A stretch of 5,829 nucleotides of DNA. Origin: Aquisalimonas sp. Its GTDB lineage: Bacteria; Pseudomonadota; Gammaproteobacteria; Nitrococcales; Aquisalimonadaceae. The stretch lies in NCBI GenBank assembly GCA_007127625.1, contig SKYZ01000121.1, positions 1 through 5,829 on the forward strand, in the 5' to 3' direction. Of the stretch, positions 1 to 5,829 are shown piece by piece (within the stretch, counting starts at the first letter, position 1; every line of letters starts with the position of its first letter). Below the pieces are notes generated by a model that was given only the letters and a program-made list of their open reading frames with translations, had not been told where the DNA came from and did not search any database. A program made the translations under genes and the position numbers.

Positions 1-1290
1 ACCACCAACGTCGTGCTCTGGGACAATGCCGACCGCGTCATCGGCGTGCTGAACGTGGAGGTGAGCCACGATCTGGAAACCCTCAAGGCGAGCCTGCACG
101 AGATGCTGCCCAACGAGTCCATCGAGGTGCGCTCCTCGCAACGCGGCCTGGTGGTCAGCGGCGACGTCTCCACCACGGAGCGCATGGACGCGGCACTGCG
201 CCTGGTCAGGACCTACGCGGGGGGTGATGAGGGCGATGATCAGCGCGTCCTCAACATGATGGAGGTGGGCGGCGCCCAGCAGGTGATGCTAGACGTCAAG
301 GTCGCCGAGGTGTCCCGGAGCCTCATCAAGCGCATGGGGATCAACTTCAACGCGTTCAACTCCGGCGCACCCTGGAAGATCGGGGCGGTACAGGGCGGGG
401 CGTCCTTCCCCGATGCCGAGTTCGCCGGCCAGGGTCTGGGGGCCGAGCGGCTCCCGGTCTTCGGCGACAGCACACCGATCGGCCCTGTCGTTCAGGAGTT
501 CTCGCCGGCCACGGCCTCCATCGAGGACACGGGCATCTTCGGCAGCTACATGAGCGGTGACTTCCTGTTCAACATGGTGATCGACGCGGCCCAGCGCGAA
601 GGCGTCGCCAAGATCCTGGCCGAGCCCAACCTGACCACCCTCAGCGGCCAGGAGGCCCATTTCCTGGCCGGCGGCGAATTCCCCATTCCGGTGCCCCAGG
701 ACCTGGGCAGGGTGACCATCGAGCACAAGGAATTCGGCGTCGGCCTGCGCTTCATTCCGCTGGTGCTGGACTCGGGGCGGATCAACCTGAAAGTGGATGT
801 CTCGGTCTCCGACCTGGTGACGGAAGGCAGCATCAGCATCGGCCTGGGCGAGGAGATTTCCCGCCAGTTCTTCGTGCCGGCCCTGGCCACGCGGGGGGCC
901 AGCTCCACCGTGGAGATGGGGCACGGCCAGACCATCGCCATTGCCGGCATGATCAACGAGAGCCTGCGCGACCAGGTGGACAAATTCCCGGGGCTCGGCG
1001 ACCTGCCTATTGTCGGACGGATCTTCCGCAGCGACGAGTTCGTCAAGGACCAGACGGAACTGGTGATCTTCGTGACGCCGCGACTGGCCCGGCCCATTGA
1101 ACAGGAACAGGCCCGCCTGCCCACGGGCAGCTTCGTTGCACCGAATGACCTGATGTTCTATCTGCTCGGCCGGGTGCCGCCGCGGACCGGATTCGAACGG
1201 CCCGACGACGGTGACCGCGACGACGCCGCGGATGCGGTATCCAACAACCGCAACGGCGGTGCCGAGGGCCGTTTCGGTCACGACCTGTAG
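1..1290 (+). CDS. rcpA: Tad/Flp pilus outer-membrane secretin RcpA/CpaC (5' end missing)
   Basis: This protein forms the multimeric outer-membrane ring through which the Flp pilus leaves the cell. The frame is open from base 1 and 429 residues are visible; the signal peptide and first N-domain lie upstream. The GTG at 13 is not a real start, because the codons before it (TTNV) read into the conserved LLWD-like strand of CpaC proteins. Fragment residues about 14-72 look like a BON/secretin-associated N-domain (DLETLKASLHEMLP, then VVSGDVST). Residues about 85-115 are the next N-domain strand (VMLDVKVAEVSR). The secretin domain runs from about 190 to 365, with AKILAEPNLTTLSG, AGGEFPIPVP, the signature GLGDLPIVGRIFRS (331-344) and the terminal strand LVIFVTPRL (354-362). 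An acidic, Asn-rich, probably disordered tail follows and ends in GRFGHDL. The lipoprotein gene begins 29 bases downstream. Family assignment is firm; only the missing start limits the annotation. Confidence 0.95.
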   Translation, partial: TTNVVLWDNADRVIGVLNVEVSHDLETLKASLHEMLPNESIEVRSSQRGLVVSGDVSTTERMDAALRLVRTYAGGDEGDDQRVLNMMEVGGAQQVMLDVKVAEVSRSLIKRMGINFNAFNSGAPWKIGAVQGGASFPDAEFAGQGLGAERLPVFGDSTPIGPVVQEFSPATASIEDTGIFGSYMSGDFLFNMVIDAAQREGVAKILAEPNLTTLSGQEAHFLAGGEFPIPVPQDLGRVTIEHKEFGVGLRFIPLVLDSGRINLKVDVSVSDLVTEGSISIGLGEEISRQFFVPALATRGASSTVEMGHGQTIAIAGMINESLRDQVDKFPGLGDLPIVGRIFRSDEFVKDQTELVIFVTPRLARPIEQEQARLPTGSFVAPNDLMFYLLGRVPPRTGFERPDDGDRDDAADAVSNNRNGGAEGRFGHDL

Positions 1291-1319
1291 GCACCGGCAC
1301 ACGCACGGGAGAGCGAATC

Positions 1320-1565
1320 ATGCAGACAGTCCGGATTCTCACTACAGGCTTGCTTGCCGCGCTGCTGGCGGCATGCGCCACACCGGGCGGCGATCGACCG
1401 GAATTCGGCGAGTCGGTGCGCCACATGATCCAGGTGCAGACCTACGAGCCCGGCGACGAGGTGCCCTCGTTACGAGGCGAGAACGCGGCGGCGGCCATGG
1501 ATGCCTATCGCACGGACCGGGGCGACCGCGAACGGGTGGGCCGAGGAATGATGCGGGTTCATTGA
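1320..1565 (+). CDS. Small Tad-locus lipoprotein in the RcpB/CpaD position
   Basis: This is an 81-residue predicted outer-membrane lipoprotein. Residues 1-18 form a short signal peptide (Arg5, then hydrophobic LLAALLAA) ending in the lipobox LAAC with Cys19; Ala20 after the Cys favours outer-membrane sorting. The mature part is only about 63 residues, with FGESVRHMIQVQ (29-40), QTYEP (40-44) and an AAAAMDAYR run (56-64). From memory, this pattern (FG..V, QT..P, then Gly, an Ala-rich helix and Tyr-Arg) recurs in short lipoproteins of other Tad loci. It also resembles the C-terminal segment of CpaD; I infer that relationship and have not tested it. The start is supported by GGGAGAG at 1307-1313, six bases before the ATG. 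Lying between the secretin and tadZ, where rcpB/cpaD normally lies, it probably acts as a secretin-associated factor. No catalytic motif is seen. The gene is real with good confidence; the role is tentative. Confidence 0.85.
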   Translation: MQTVRILTTGLLAALLAACATPGGDRPEFGESVRHMIQVQTYEPGDEVPSLRGENAAAAMDAYRTDRGDRERVGRGMMRVH

Positions 1566-1572
1566 ACCCAGC

Positions 1573-1602
1573 GCGGCGCTGACCGTGAACAAGCGGCGCT
1601 GA
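1573..1602 (+). repeat. Two copies of a 10-base direct repeat in the lipoprotein-tadZ gap
   Basis: GCGGCGCTGA occurs at 1573-1582 and again at 1593-1602, so the copies have a period of exactly 20 bases, near two DNA helical turns. CAGCGC at 1569-1574 can also pair with GCGCTG at 1576-1581 (almost no loop) or at 1596-1601, giving a possible six-pair stem. There is no T-run after it, so it is not a standard intrinsic terminator. It lies in the longest gap of the operon (1566-1632). It could be a weak regulatory or mRNA-processing element, or chance in GC-rich DNA. Confidence 0.35.
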
Positions 1603-1632
1603 GCGAAATCGCCATGACAGGCAGGGCGGCAT

Positions 1633-2823
1633 ATGCGTTACCGACTGGAAATCCTCGTTGTCGGCCGCTCCCGGGAGCAGCTCGACACCATTGAAGCCCT
1701 GGTGCGGCAACAGGGCGATGTGAACGTCACCACGCGACACATCTCCAACGGGCATACCGACCCGCTGCACGACGTCCACCCGTTGCCGGACGCCCTGGTG
1801 CTGGTGCTCAGCGAGAACTGGCAGGCGGAGCTGTCGGCGCTGACCGAGCGTTCCGCCGCCGAACGGCCGCCCCTGCTGCTGGTCGGGGACAAGGGCAACA
1901 TGGACCTGATGCGCCTGGCGATGCGGGCAGGTGCCCGGGACCTGTTCACGCCGCCCATCGCCGAGGAAGAGCTGGAGCAGTTCCTGCAACAGCTCACCCG
2001 CGACAAGCACGCCGAGTCCAGCCAGCGGACGGCGCACCTGACGGCCGTCATCAATGCCAAGGGTGGCTCCGGCGCCAGCCTGATCGCCGCCAATCTGGCC
2101 CATGTGCTGGCAGCGACGACGGAGCGCCGCACCGCCCTCCTGGACATGGACGTGCAGTTCGGTGCACTGCCCCTGTACTTCAACCTGACGCCCCGCAACG
2201 GTCTGGTCAGAGCACTGGAGCTGGTGGAGACCCTGGATGCGGTTGCCCTGGAAGGGTACATCCAGTCCCACGCCAGCGGGCTGGACCTGCTGGCGTCGGC
2301 ACCGGAAGACATGGTCAGCGTCGCCGACGTGCCGGAATCCCGGGTGGAGCTGCTGTTGCAGGTGATGAACCAGGCGTACGACGACGTCGTGGTGGACCTG
2401 CCCCGCTGGATCGGCGGCTCCACGGCGGCGGTGCTGGAGCACGCCGACCGGATTCTCGTGGTGCTGGAACAGAGCCTGGCGCATCTGCGCGATGCAAAAC
2501 GCCTGATGGCCATCCTGCGCCAGGAAATCCAGATCGCCGGACCGCGCATCACCATCGTGGTGAACCGCTACGACAAGCGCAACAGCATCAGCCTTGGCGA
2601 CCTCCGGGACGCCCTGCCCAACCAGGACATCGTGACCCTGCCCAACGATTTCCAGCGCGCCACCCAGAGCATCAATGTCGGCACGCCGCTGCTGGAGATG
2701 GCGCGCAAGGCACCGCTGACCCGGGAGCTGATGACGCTGGCAGCGGCACTCCGCGAGGAATCGCCAGGCGGTCGCAAGCGGTCGCGCGGCTGGAGTCTTT
2801 TCGGCCTGGGCAGACGTGCGTAA
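1633..2823 (+). CDS. tadZ: Tad pilus localisation ATPase TadZ/CpaE
   Basis: This is a cytoplasmic ParA/MinD-superfamily protein that, in studied Tad systems, sits at the pole or assembly site and recruits the other Tad components. It is 396 residues, normal for the family. Residues 1 to about 125 form a receiver-like domain (ILVVGRS at the first strand, PDALVLVLS at 52-60, ARDLFTPPI at 101-109) that lacks the acidic pocket, phospho-acceptor Asp and conserved Lys of true receivers. Residues about 135-375 are the ATPase. It has the deviant Walker A KGGSGAS (143-149), which keeps the signature Lys143 but has Ala148 where MinD has the second Lys. It also has DMDVQFG (171-177), a Walker-B-like VVVDLPR (252-258) and VVNRYD (309-314). 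The C-terminus is a basic, aromatic tail (381-396). The ATG at 1633 is chosen because AGGCAGGG (1619-1626) lies six bases before it. tadA follows 16 bases after the stop. Confidence 0.93.
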   Translation: MRYRLEILVVGRSREQLDTIEALVRQQGDVNVTTRHISNGHTDPLHDVHPLPDALVLVLSENWQAELSALTERSAAERPPLLLVGDKGNMDLMRLAMRAGARDLFTPPIAEEELEQFLQQLTRDKHAESSQRTAHLTAVINAKGGSGASLIAANLAHVLAATTERRTALLDMDVQFGALPLYFNLTPRNGLVRALELVETLDAVALEGYIQSHASGLDLLASAPEDMVSVADVPESRVELLLQVMNQAYDDVVVDLPRWIGGSTAAVLEHADRILVVLEQSLAHLRDAKRLMAILRQEIQIAGPRITIVVNRYDKRNSISLGDLRDALPNQDIVTLPNDFQRATQSINVGTPLLEMARKAPLTRELMTLAAALREESPGGRKRSRGWSLFGLGRRA

Positions 2824-2839
2824 CTGAGGAGACGGCATC

Positions 2840-4204
2840 ATGGACCTGAAAGAGCGATTCGGAGGCGGCGACGGCAGTGACACGACACGTTCGGGCTGGG
2901 GACAACGCAGCCAACGCAGCAGTCTGACGGGCCTGACCACGACCGAGCAGGAGTGCAAGCAGCGCATTTTCCAACAGCTCGTGAAAATGCTGGACCTTTC
3001 CCTGCTGGCGGGCATGGAGGACAAGGAAGCCCGCGCCCAGATCCAGCAGGTGTGCGAGTCGCTCATGGCCGAGGAGTCCCTGCCGTTCAACGCCGGGGTG
3101 CGACAGCGCATCGTCAGCGAGCTGCAGGACGAGGTGCTGGGGCTGGGACCCCTGGAAGGCCTGCTGGCGGACAGGACCGTGGCCGATATCCTGGTCAACG
3201 GCCCGAACCAGGTCTTCGTGGAGCGTCAGGGCAAGCTGGAGCGCACGTCGCTGACCTTCGACAGCGAACGGCACCTGATGACCATCATCGACCGCATCGT
3301 CTCCAGTGTGGGCCGGCGCATCGACGAATCCTCGCCCATGGTGGACGCCCGCCTGCGCGACGGCTCCCGGGTCAACGCCATCATCCCGCCCCTGTCCGTG
3401 GATGGCCCGATGCTCTCCATCCGCCGCTTCGCGGTGGACAGCCTCACCGTCGAGAGCCTGGTCCAGCTCGGCACGCTGTCCTCGGTGGCCGCCCGGGTCC
3501 TGGAATCCGTGGTCAAGGCGCGCCTCAACATCCTGGTCTCGGGCGGCACGGGCGCCGGCAAGACCACCCTGCTCAACGTGCTCTCGGGCTTCATCCCCCA
3601 CCGGGAGCGGATCCTCACCGTCGAGGATTCCGCCGAGCTGCAACTCCAGCAGCCCCACGTGGTGCGGCTGGAGACGCGCCCGCCCAACATCGAGGGCAAG
3701 GGCGAAGTCACCCAGCGCGACCTGGTCCGCAACAGCCTGCGCATGCGCCCGGACCGCATCATCGTCGGCGAGGTGCGCGGGGGCGAGGCGCTGGACATGC
3801 TGCAGGCCATGAACACCGGGCACGACGGCTCGCTCACCACCATCCACGCCAACACGCCCCGGGACGCCCTGAGCCGGGTGGAGAGCATGGTGGCCATGAG
3901 CGGCTTCAACCTGCCGGCGCACCAGGTGCGTGCGCAGATTGCGTCCGCCATCGACGTGGTGCTGCAGGTGGAGCGCCAGGAGGACGGCCGGCGCCGACTG
4001 ACCAGCGTCCAGGAGATCAACGGCCTGGAGGGCGAGATCATCACCATGTCGGAGATCTTCAGCTTCCAGCGGGAGGGTCTGGACGAGGACGGCAACGTGC
4101 GCGGCCAGTTCGCCGCCACCGGGATCGTGCCCCGGTTCTACGACCATCTCAAGCGCCGCGGCATGGACCCGGGCATTGACGTCTTCCAGCCGGGCGGAGG
4201 TTGA
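2840..4204 (+). CDS. tadA: Tad pilus assembly ATPase TadA/CpaF
   Basis: This hexameric type II/IV secretion ATPase at the cytoplasmic face powers Flp pilus assembly. In Caulobacter the homologue CpaF also supports retraction, and no separate PilT-like gene is seen here. It has 454 residues, typical for the family. Residues 1 to about 36 are polar and probably disordered, with a duplicated QRS. The N-terminal domain covers about 40-220 ([13 protein letters not shown], then DILVNGP, then [12 protein letters not shown]). The ATPase core has Walker A GGTGAGKT (235-242, Lys241), the Asp box around [12 protein letters not shown] (258-269), Walker [10 protein letters not shown] (306-314, Glu311) and the His box TTIHANT (333-339, His336). 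All catalytic boxes look intact. AGGAG at 2827-2831, eight bases before the ATG, supports the start. The last codons carry the tadB ribosome-binding site, and the stop is two bases before the tadB ATG. Confidence 0.97.
   Translation: MDLKERFGGGDGSDTTRSGWGQRSQRSSLTGLTTTEQECKQRIFQQLVKMLDLSLLAGMEDKEARAQIQQVCESLMAEESLPFNAGVRQRIVSELQDEVLGLGPLEGLLADRTVADILVNGPNQVFVERQGKLERTSLTFDSERHLMTIIDRIVSSVGRRIDESSPMVDARLRDGSRVNAIIPPLSVDGPMLSIRRFAVDSLTVESLVQLGTLSSVAARVLESVVKARLNILVSGGTGAGKTTLLNVLSGFIPHRERILTVEDSAELQLQQPHVVRLETRPPNIEGKGEVTQRDLVRNSLRMRPDRIIVGEVRGGEALDMLQAMNTGHDGSLTTIHANTPRDALSRVESMVAMSGFNLPAHQVRAQIASAIDVVLQVERQEDGRRRLTSVQEINGLEGEIITMSEIFSFQREGLDEDGNVRGQFAATGIVPRFYDHLKRRGMDPGIDVFQPGGG
4196..4200 (+). 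promoter_or_regulatory. Ribosome-binding site of tadB that decides its start
   Basis: GGAGG lies within the last glycine codons of tadA and ends six bases before the ATG at 4207. An in-frame TTG at 4201 would have zero spacing to this site, so it is unlikely to be used. This places the tadB start at 4207, just after the tadA stop at 4202-4204, a layout that favours translational coupling. Confidence 0.8.
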
Positions 4205-4206
4205 TC

Positions 4207-5190
4207 ATGGGCCTGAACCTGTCCGACGAAGCGATCTTCCTGTTGATGGTCTTTGGCGCCGTGTTCCTGCTGGTGCAGACCTTCCTGATGCCGGTGTTCG
4301 GGGAGAACCGGCGTGCCCGCAAGCGCCTGAAGAAGCGCCTGCACGCCATCGACGGCATGGAGAGCGTGGCCGGACAGGTCTCCCTGGTGCGCAGCAAGTA
4401 CCTGCGGGAACTCTCTCCACTGGAGCGCTGGCTGGAGACACTGCCCGGCATGCAGCGGCTGGAGCGTCTCATCGAGCAGGCCGGGCGGGAGGCTCCCGCC
4501 TACCGGCTGGTGCTCAAGGCCCTGACGCTCGGATTGGGAACCGGGCTTGTTGTCAGCTACCTCCTGCCCCACTTGCTCGCCACCGTTCTGATGGGGCTGC
4601 TGGCGGCCGCCTACCCGTTCCTGCGCCTGCTCCTGGACCGGTCGCGGCGCCTGAACCGCTTCGAGGAGCAGCTTCCCGACGCGCTGGTGATCATGGCCCG
4701 CGCCCTGCGCGCCGGCCACCCGTTCAGCGAGGCCATGCGGCTGGTGGCCGACGAGATGCCGGACCCCATCAGCAGCGAGTTCCGCACCACGTTCATGGAG
4801 ATCAACTACGGCGGCGACGTACGCACCGCCCTGGGCGGGCTGCTGAACCGGGTGCAGAGCGTGACGGTGATGGTGTTCGTCACCTCGGTGCTGATCCAGA
4901 AGGACACCGGCGGCAATCTGGCCGAGCTGCTGGAGAACCTGGCCTCGGTGGTTCGCGATCGCTTCGCCTTTCACCGCAAGCTCCGCACGCTCTCGGCCCA
5001 GGGGCGTATGGCCGCGTGGATACTGTCACTAATGCCGTTCGCACTGGCCGCCGTACTGTCCGTAACCAGTCCGAACTTTCTCCCCATGCTCACCCAGGAT
5101 TCGACAGGTCGCCAGCTCGTTGTCGCGGCATTCGTCCTCCTGGTGATCGGGATTCTCTGGATAAGTCGCGTCGTGCGGATCGACGTGTGA
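4207..5190 (+). CDS. tadB: Tad pilus inner-membrane platform protein TadB
   Basis: TadB is one of two paralogous polytopic membrane proteins forming the platform that couples TadA ATPase work to extraction of Flp pilin from the inner membrane. From the ATG at 4207 it is 327 residues, within the usual TadB range. Hydrophobic segments are visible at about 9-30, 104-142 (probably two passes), 266-286 and 303-320. A basic stretch (NRRARKRLKKR, 34-44) after the first segment suggests a cytoplasmic side by the positive-inside rule. The type II secretion F domain runs from about 150 to 285, with the typical RFEEQLPDAL (151-160), RALRAGHPFSEAM (165-177) and QKDTGGNLAELLENLA (231-246). An extension to the in-frame TTG at 4201 is rejected on ribosome-binding-site spacing. 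tadC follows after 12 bases. Confidence 0.95.
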   Translation: MGLNLSDEAIFLLMVFGAVFLLVQTFLMPVFGENRRARKRLKKRLHAIDGMESVAGQVSLVRSKYLRELSPLERWLETLPGMQRLERLIEQAGREAPAYRLVLKALTLGLGTGLVVSYLLPHLLATVLMGLLAAAYPFLRLLLDRSRRLNRFEEQLPDALVIMARALRAGHPFSEAMRLVADEMPDPISSEFRTTFMEINYGGDVRTALGGLLNRVQSVTVMVFVTSVLIQKDTGGNLAELLENLASVVRDRFAFHRKLRTLSAQGRMAAWILSLMPFALAAVLSVTSPNFLPMLTQDSTGRQLVVAAFVLLVIGILWISRVVRIDV

Positions 5191-5202
5191 ACGAGGCGCC
5201 TG

Positions 5203-5829
5203 ATGGACACACTGAACGACACACTCGCCCTGCTGAACAAACTCCTCGACGACCCGGCCACGGCCCAGATCGTGTTCGCGGTCATGCTGGGACTGGCGGC
5301 CTTCACGCTGATGATCTCCATCATCCTGCTGGTGACGGGCCTGGCCGATCCCCTGCGGCGGCGCCTCAAGGGCCTGGAACAGGCGGACGAGAACACCGGA
5401 AGCGGGGAATCCATGCTGGGCTGGATGGCGTCGCTGGGCCAGCATTTCGTGCCAAGCGAGCGCGAGGTCCGGGCAAAGTCGGCGCTGCGGCTACGGCGCG
5501 CCGGTATTCGCTCGCCCACGGCGCTACGGGCATTCTTCGGGGTTCGCCTGGCGCTGGCCGTGGTTTTTTCCACCGTCGCCATGACCGCGGTGCTGTCGTT
5601 CTTCCGCATCGACTTCGCCACCGCGGTGCTGATCGCAATCGCCACGGCCGTTGCCGGCTACATGCTGCCTGCGCTCTGGCTGGAGCACGCCATTCGCAGA
5701 CGCATGCGGGCCCTCCGTCGCGGCCTGCCCGACGCCCTGGACCTGCTGGTGGTCTGCAGCGAAGCAGGACTCGGGCTCAACCAGGGCATCCAGCGGGTCG
5801 CGCGGGAACTGGAGGTGAGCCACCCCGAA
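5203..5829 (+). CDS. tadC: Tad pilus inner-membrane platform protein TadC (3' end missing)
   Basis: TadC is the second platform protein and partner of TadB. The frame is open from the ATG at 5203 through the last base, giving 209 complete codons; the C-terminal part of the type II secretion F domain is outside the window. Hydrophobic segments lie at about 22-46, 108-133 and 137-160. The F domain starts near 165 with RRMRALRRGLPDALDLLVVC (167-186), followed by EAGLGLNQGIQRVARELE, the usual TadC form; TadB instead has the RALRAGHPFSEAM variant. GAGG at 5193-5196, six bases before the ATG, supports the start. The first codons hold an imperfect 12-base tandem repeat. Its place directly after tadB is the standard order. 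The label TadC, as opposed to a second TadB, rests on this order and on the DLLVVCxEAG motif. Confidence 0.92.
   Translation, partial: MDTLNDTLALLNKLLDDPATAQIVFAVMLGLAAFTLMISIILLVTGLADPLRRRLKGLEQADENTGSGESMLGWMASLGQHFVPSEREVRAKSALRLRRAGIRSPTALRAFFGVRLALAVVFSTVAMTAVLSFFRIDFATAVLIAIATAVAGYMLPALWLEHAIRRRMRALRRGLPDALDLLVVCSEAGLGLNQGIQRVARELEVSHPE

Noticed and set aside
13..15. GTG at 13 as the start of the secretin gene
   Set aside because: The frame is open back to base 1, and a start here would remove the signal peptide and first N-domain that an outer-membrane secretin needs.
289..1302. A 337-codon - strand frame opposite rcpA
   Set aside because: It is a shadow of the secretin gene, whose + strand motifs are unmistakable; its composition is typical of an antisense GC-rich frame.
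1562..1590. TTGAAC at 1562-1567 as a possible -35 box of an internal promoter
   Set aside because: The sequence 17 bases later (GTGAAC) is a poor -10 box and no better -10 lies at usual spacing; no sigma-54 pattern was found either.
1569..1602. Intrinsic terminator after the lipoprotein gene
   Set aside because: The possible stem is short, GC-rich and not followed by a run of T; the genes on either side belong to one pathway and are expected to be co-transcribed.
1614..1694. A 26-codon frame starting at an ATG just before tadZ and overlapping its start
   Set aside because: It has no clear ribosome-binding site of its own, the peptide is featureless, and the purine-rich site at 1619-1626 that lies inside it is placed to serve the tadZ ATG. 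A leader peptide cannot be excluded, but nothing supports it.
1342..3198. A 618-codon open frame on the - strand crossing three + strand genes
   Set aside because: It covers the lipoprotein, tadZ and part of tadA, all of which have firm family motifs and ribosome-binding sites. Long antisense open frames are expected in GC-rich DNA; the translation has no recognisable domain and is rich in Arg, Gln and His.
2672..4147. A 491-codon open frame on the - strand opposite tadA
   Set aside because: It is a shadow of tadA caused by GC-biased third codon positions. It is rich in His, Gln, Asp and Val, with no domain seen.
2953..4179. A 408-codon second + strand frame inside tadA
   Set aside because: It is an out-of-phase reading of tadA, dominated by Arg, Gly, His, Pro and Ala, with no motif and no sensible start.
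1..5829. CRISPR arrays, tRNA or rRNA genes, insertion sequences or attachment sites
   Set aside because: I read both strands and saw no regularly spaced repeats of suitable length, no tRNA-like cloverleaf, no transposase motif and no terminal inverted repeats; nearly all bases are accounted for by the Tad genes.

Overview
The window is an internal, uninterrupted piece of a Tad/Flp (tight adherence, type IVc) pilus assembly operon, with every gene on the + strand. The DNA is strongly GC-rich, with G or C at most third codon positions. The encoded proteins have the proteobacterial (Rcp/Cpa/Tad) form, including an outer-membrane secretin and a small outer-membrane-type lipoprotein, so the host is a Gram-negative proteobacterium. 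A high-GC gamma- or betaproteobacterium is my best guess, but the sequence does not fix the genus.

Layout: 1-1290 is the 3' part of the secretin gene rcpA/cpaC, with the start outside the window. 1320-1565 encodes an 81-residue lipoprotein sitting in the slot usually held by rcpB/cpaD. 1633-2823 is tadZ/cpaE (pseudo-receiver plus ParA/MinD-type ATPase). 2840-4204 is tadA/cpaF (secretion ATPase). 4207-5190 is tadB and 5203-5829 is the 5' part of tadC (the two inner-membrane platform proteins, type II secretion F family). Gaps between genes are 29, 67, 16, 2 and 12 bases. No convincing internal promoter or terminator is visible, so this looks like one polycistronic unit. Its promoter, and the expected flp pilin, prepilin peptidase and rcpC/cpaB genes, would lie upstream; tadD and the tadE/F/G minor pilins would lie downstream.

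How the parts work together (established for the family): TadZ marks the site of assembly and recruits the machine. The TadA hexamer hydrolyses ATP on the cytoplasmic face and drives the TadB/TadC platform, which moves Flp pilin subunits out of the inner membrane into a growing fibre. The fibre leaves through the RcpA secretin ring in the outer membrane. The small lipoprotein probably helps secretin placement or stability.

This is a recognisable, apparently intact system, not an unknown one. The points most worth a second look are the reduced lipoprotein in the RcpB/CpaD position, the loss of phosphorylation residues in the TadZ receiver-like domain, and the TadZ basic/aromatic C-terminal tail. 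There is no gene-free stretch over 300 bases; the longest gap is 67 bases.
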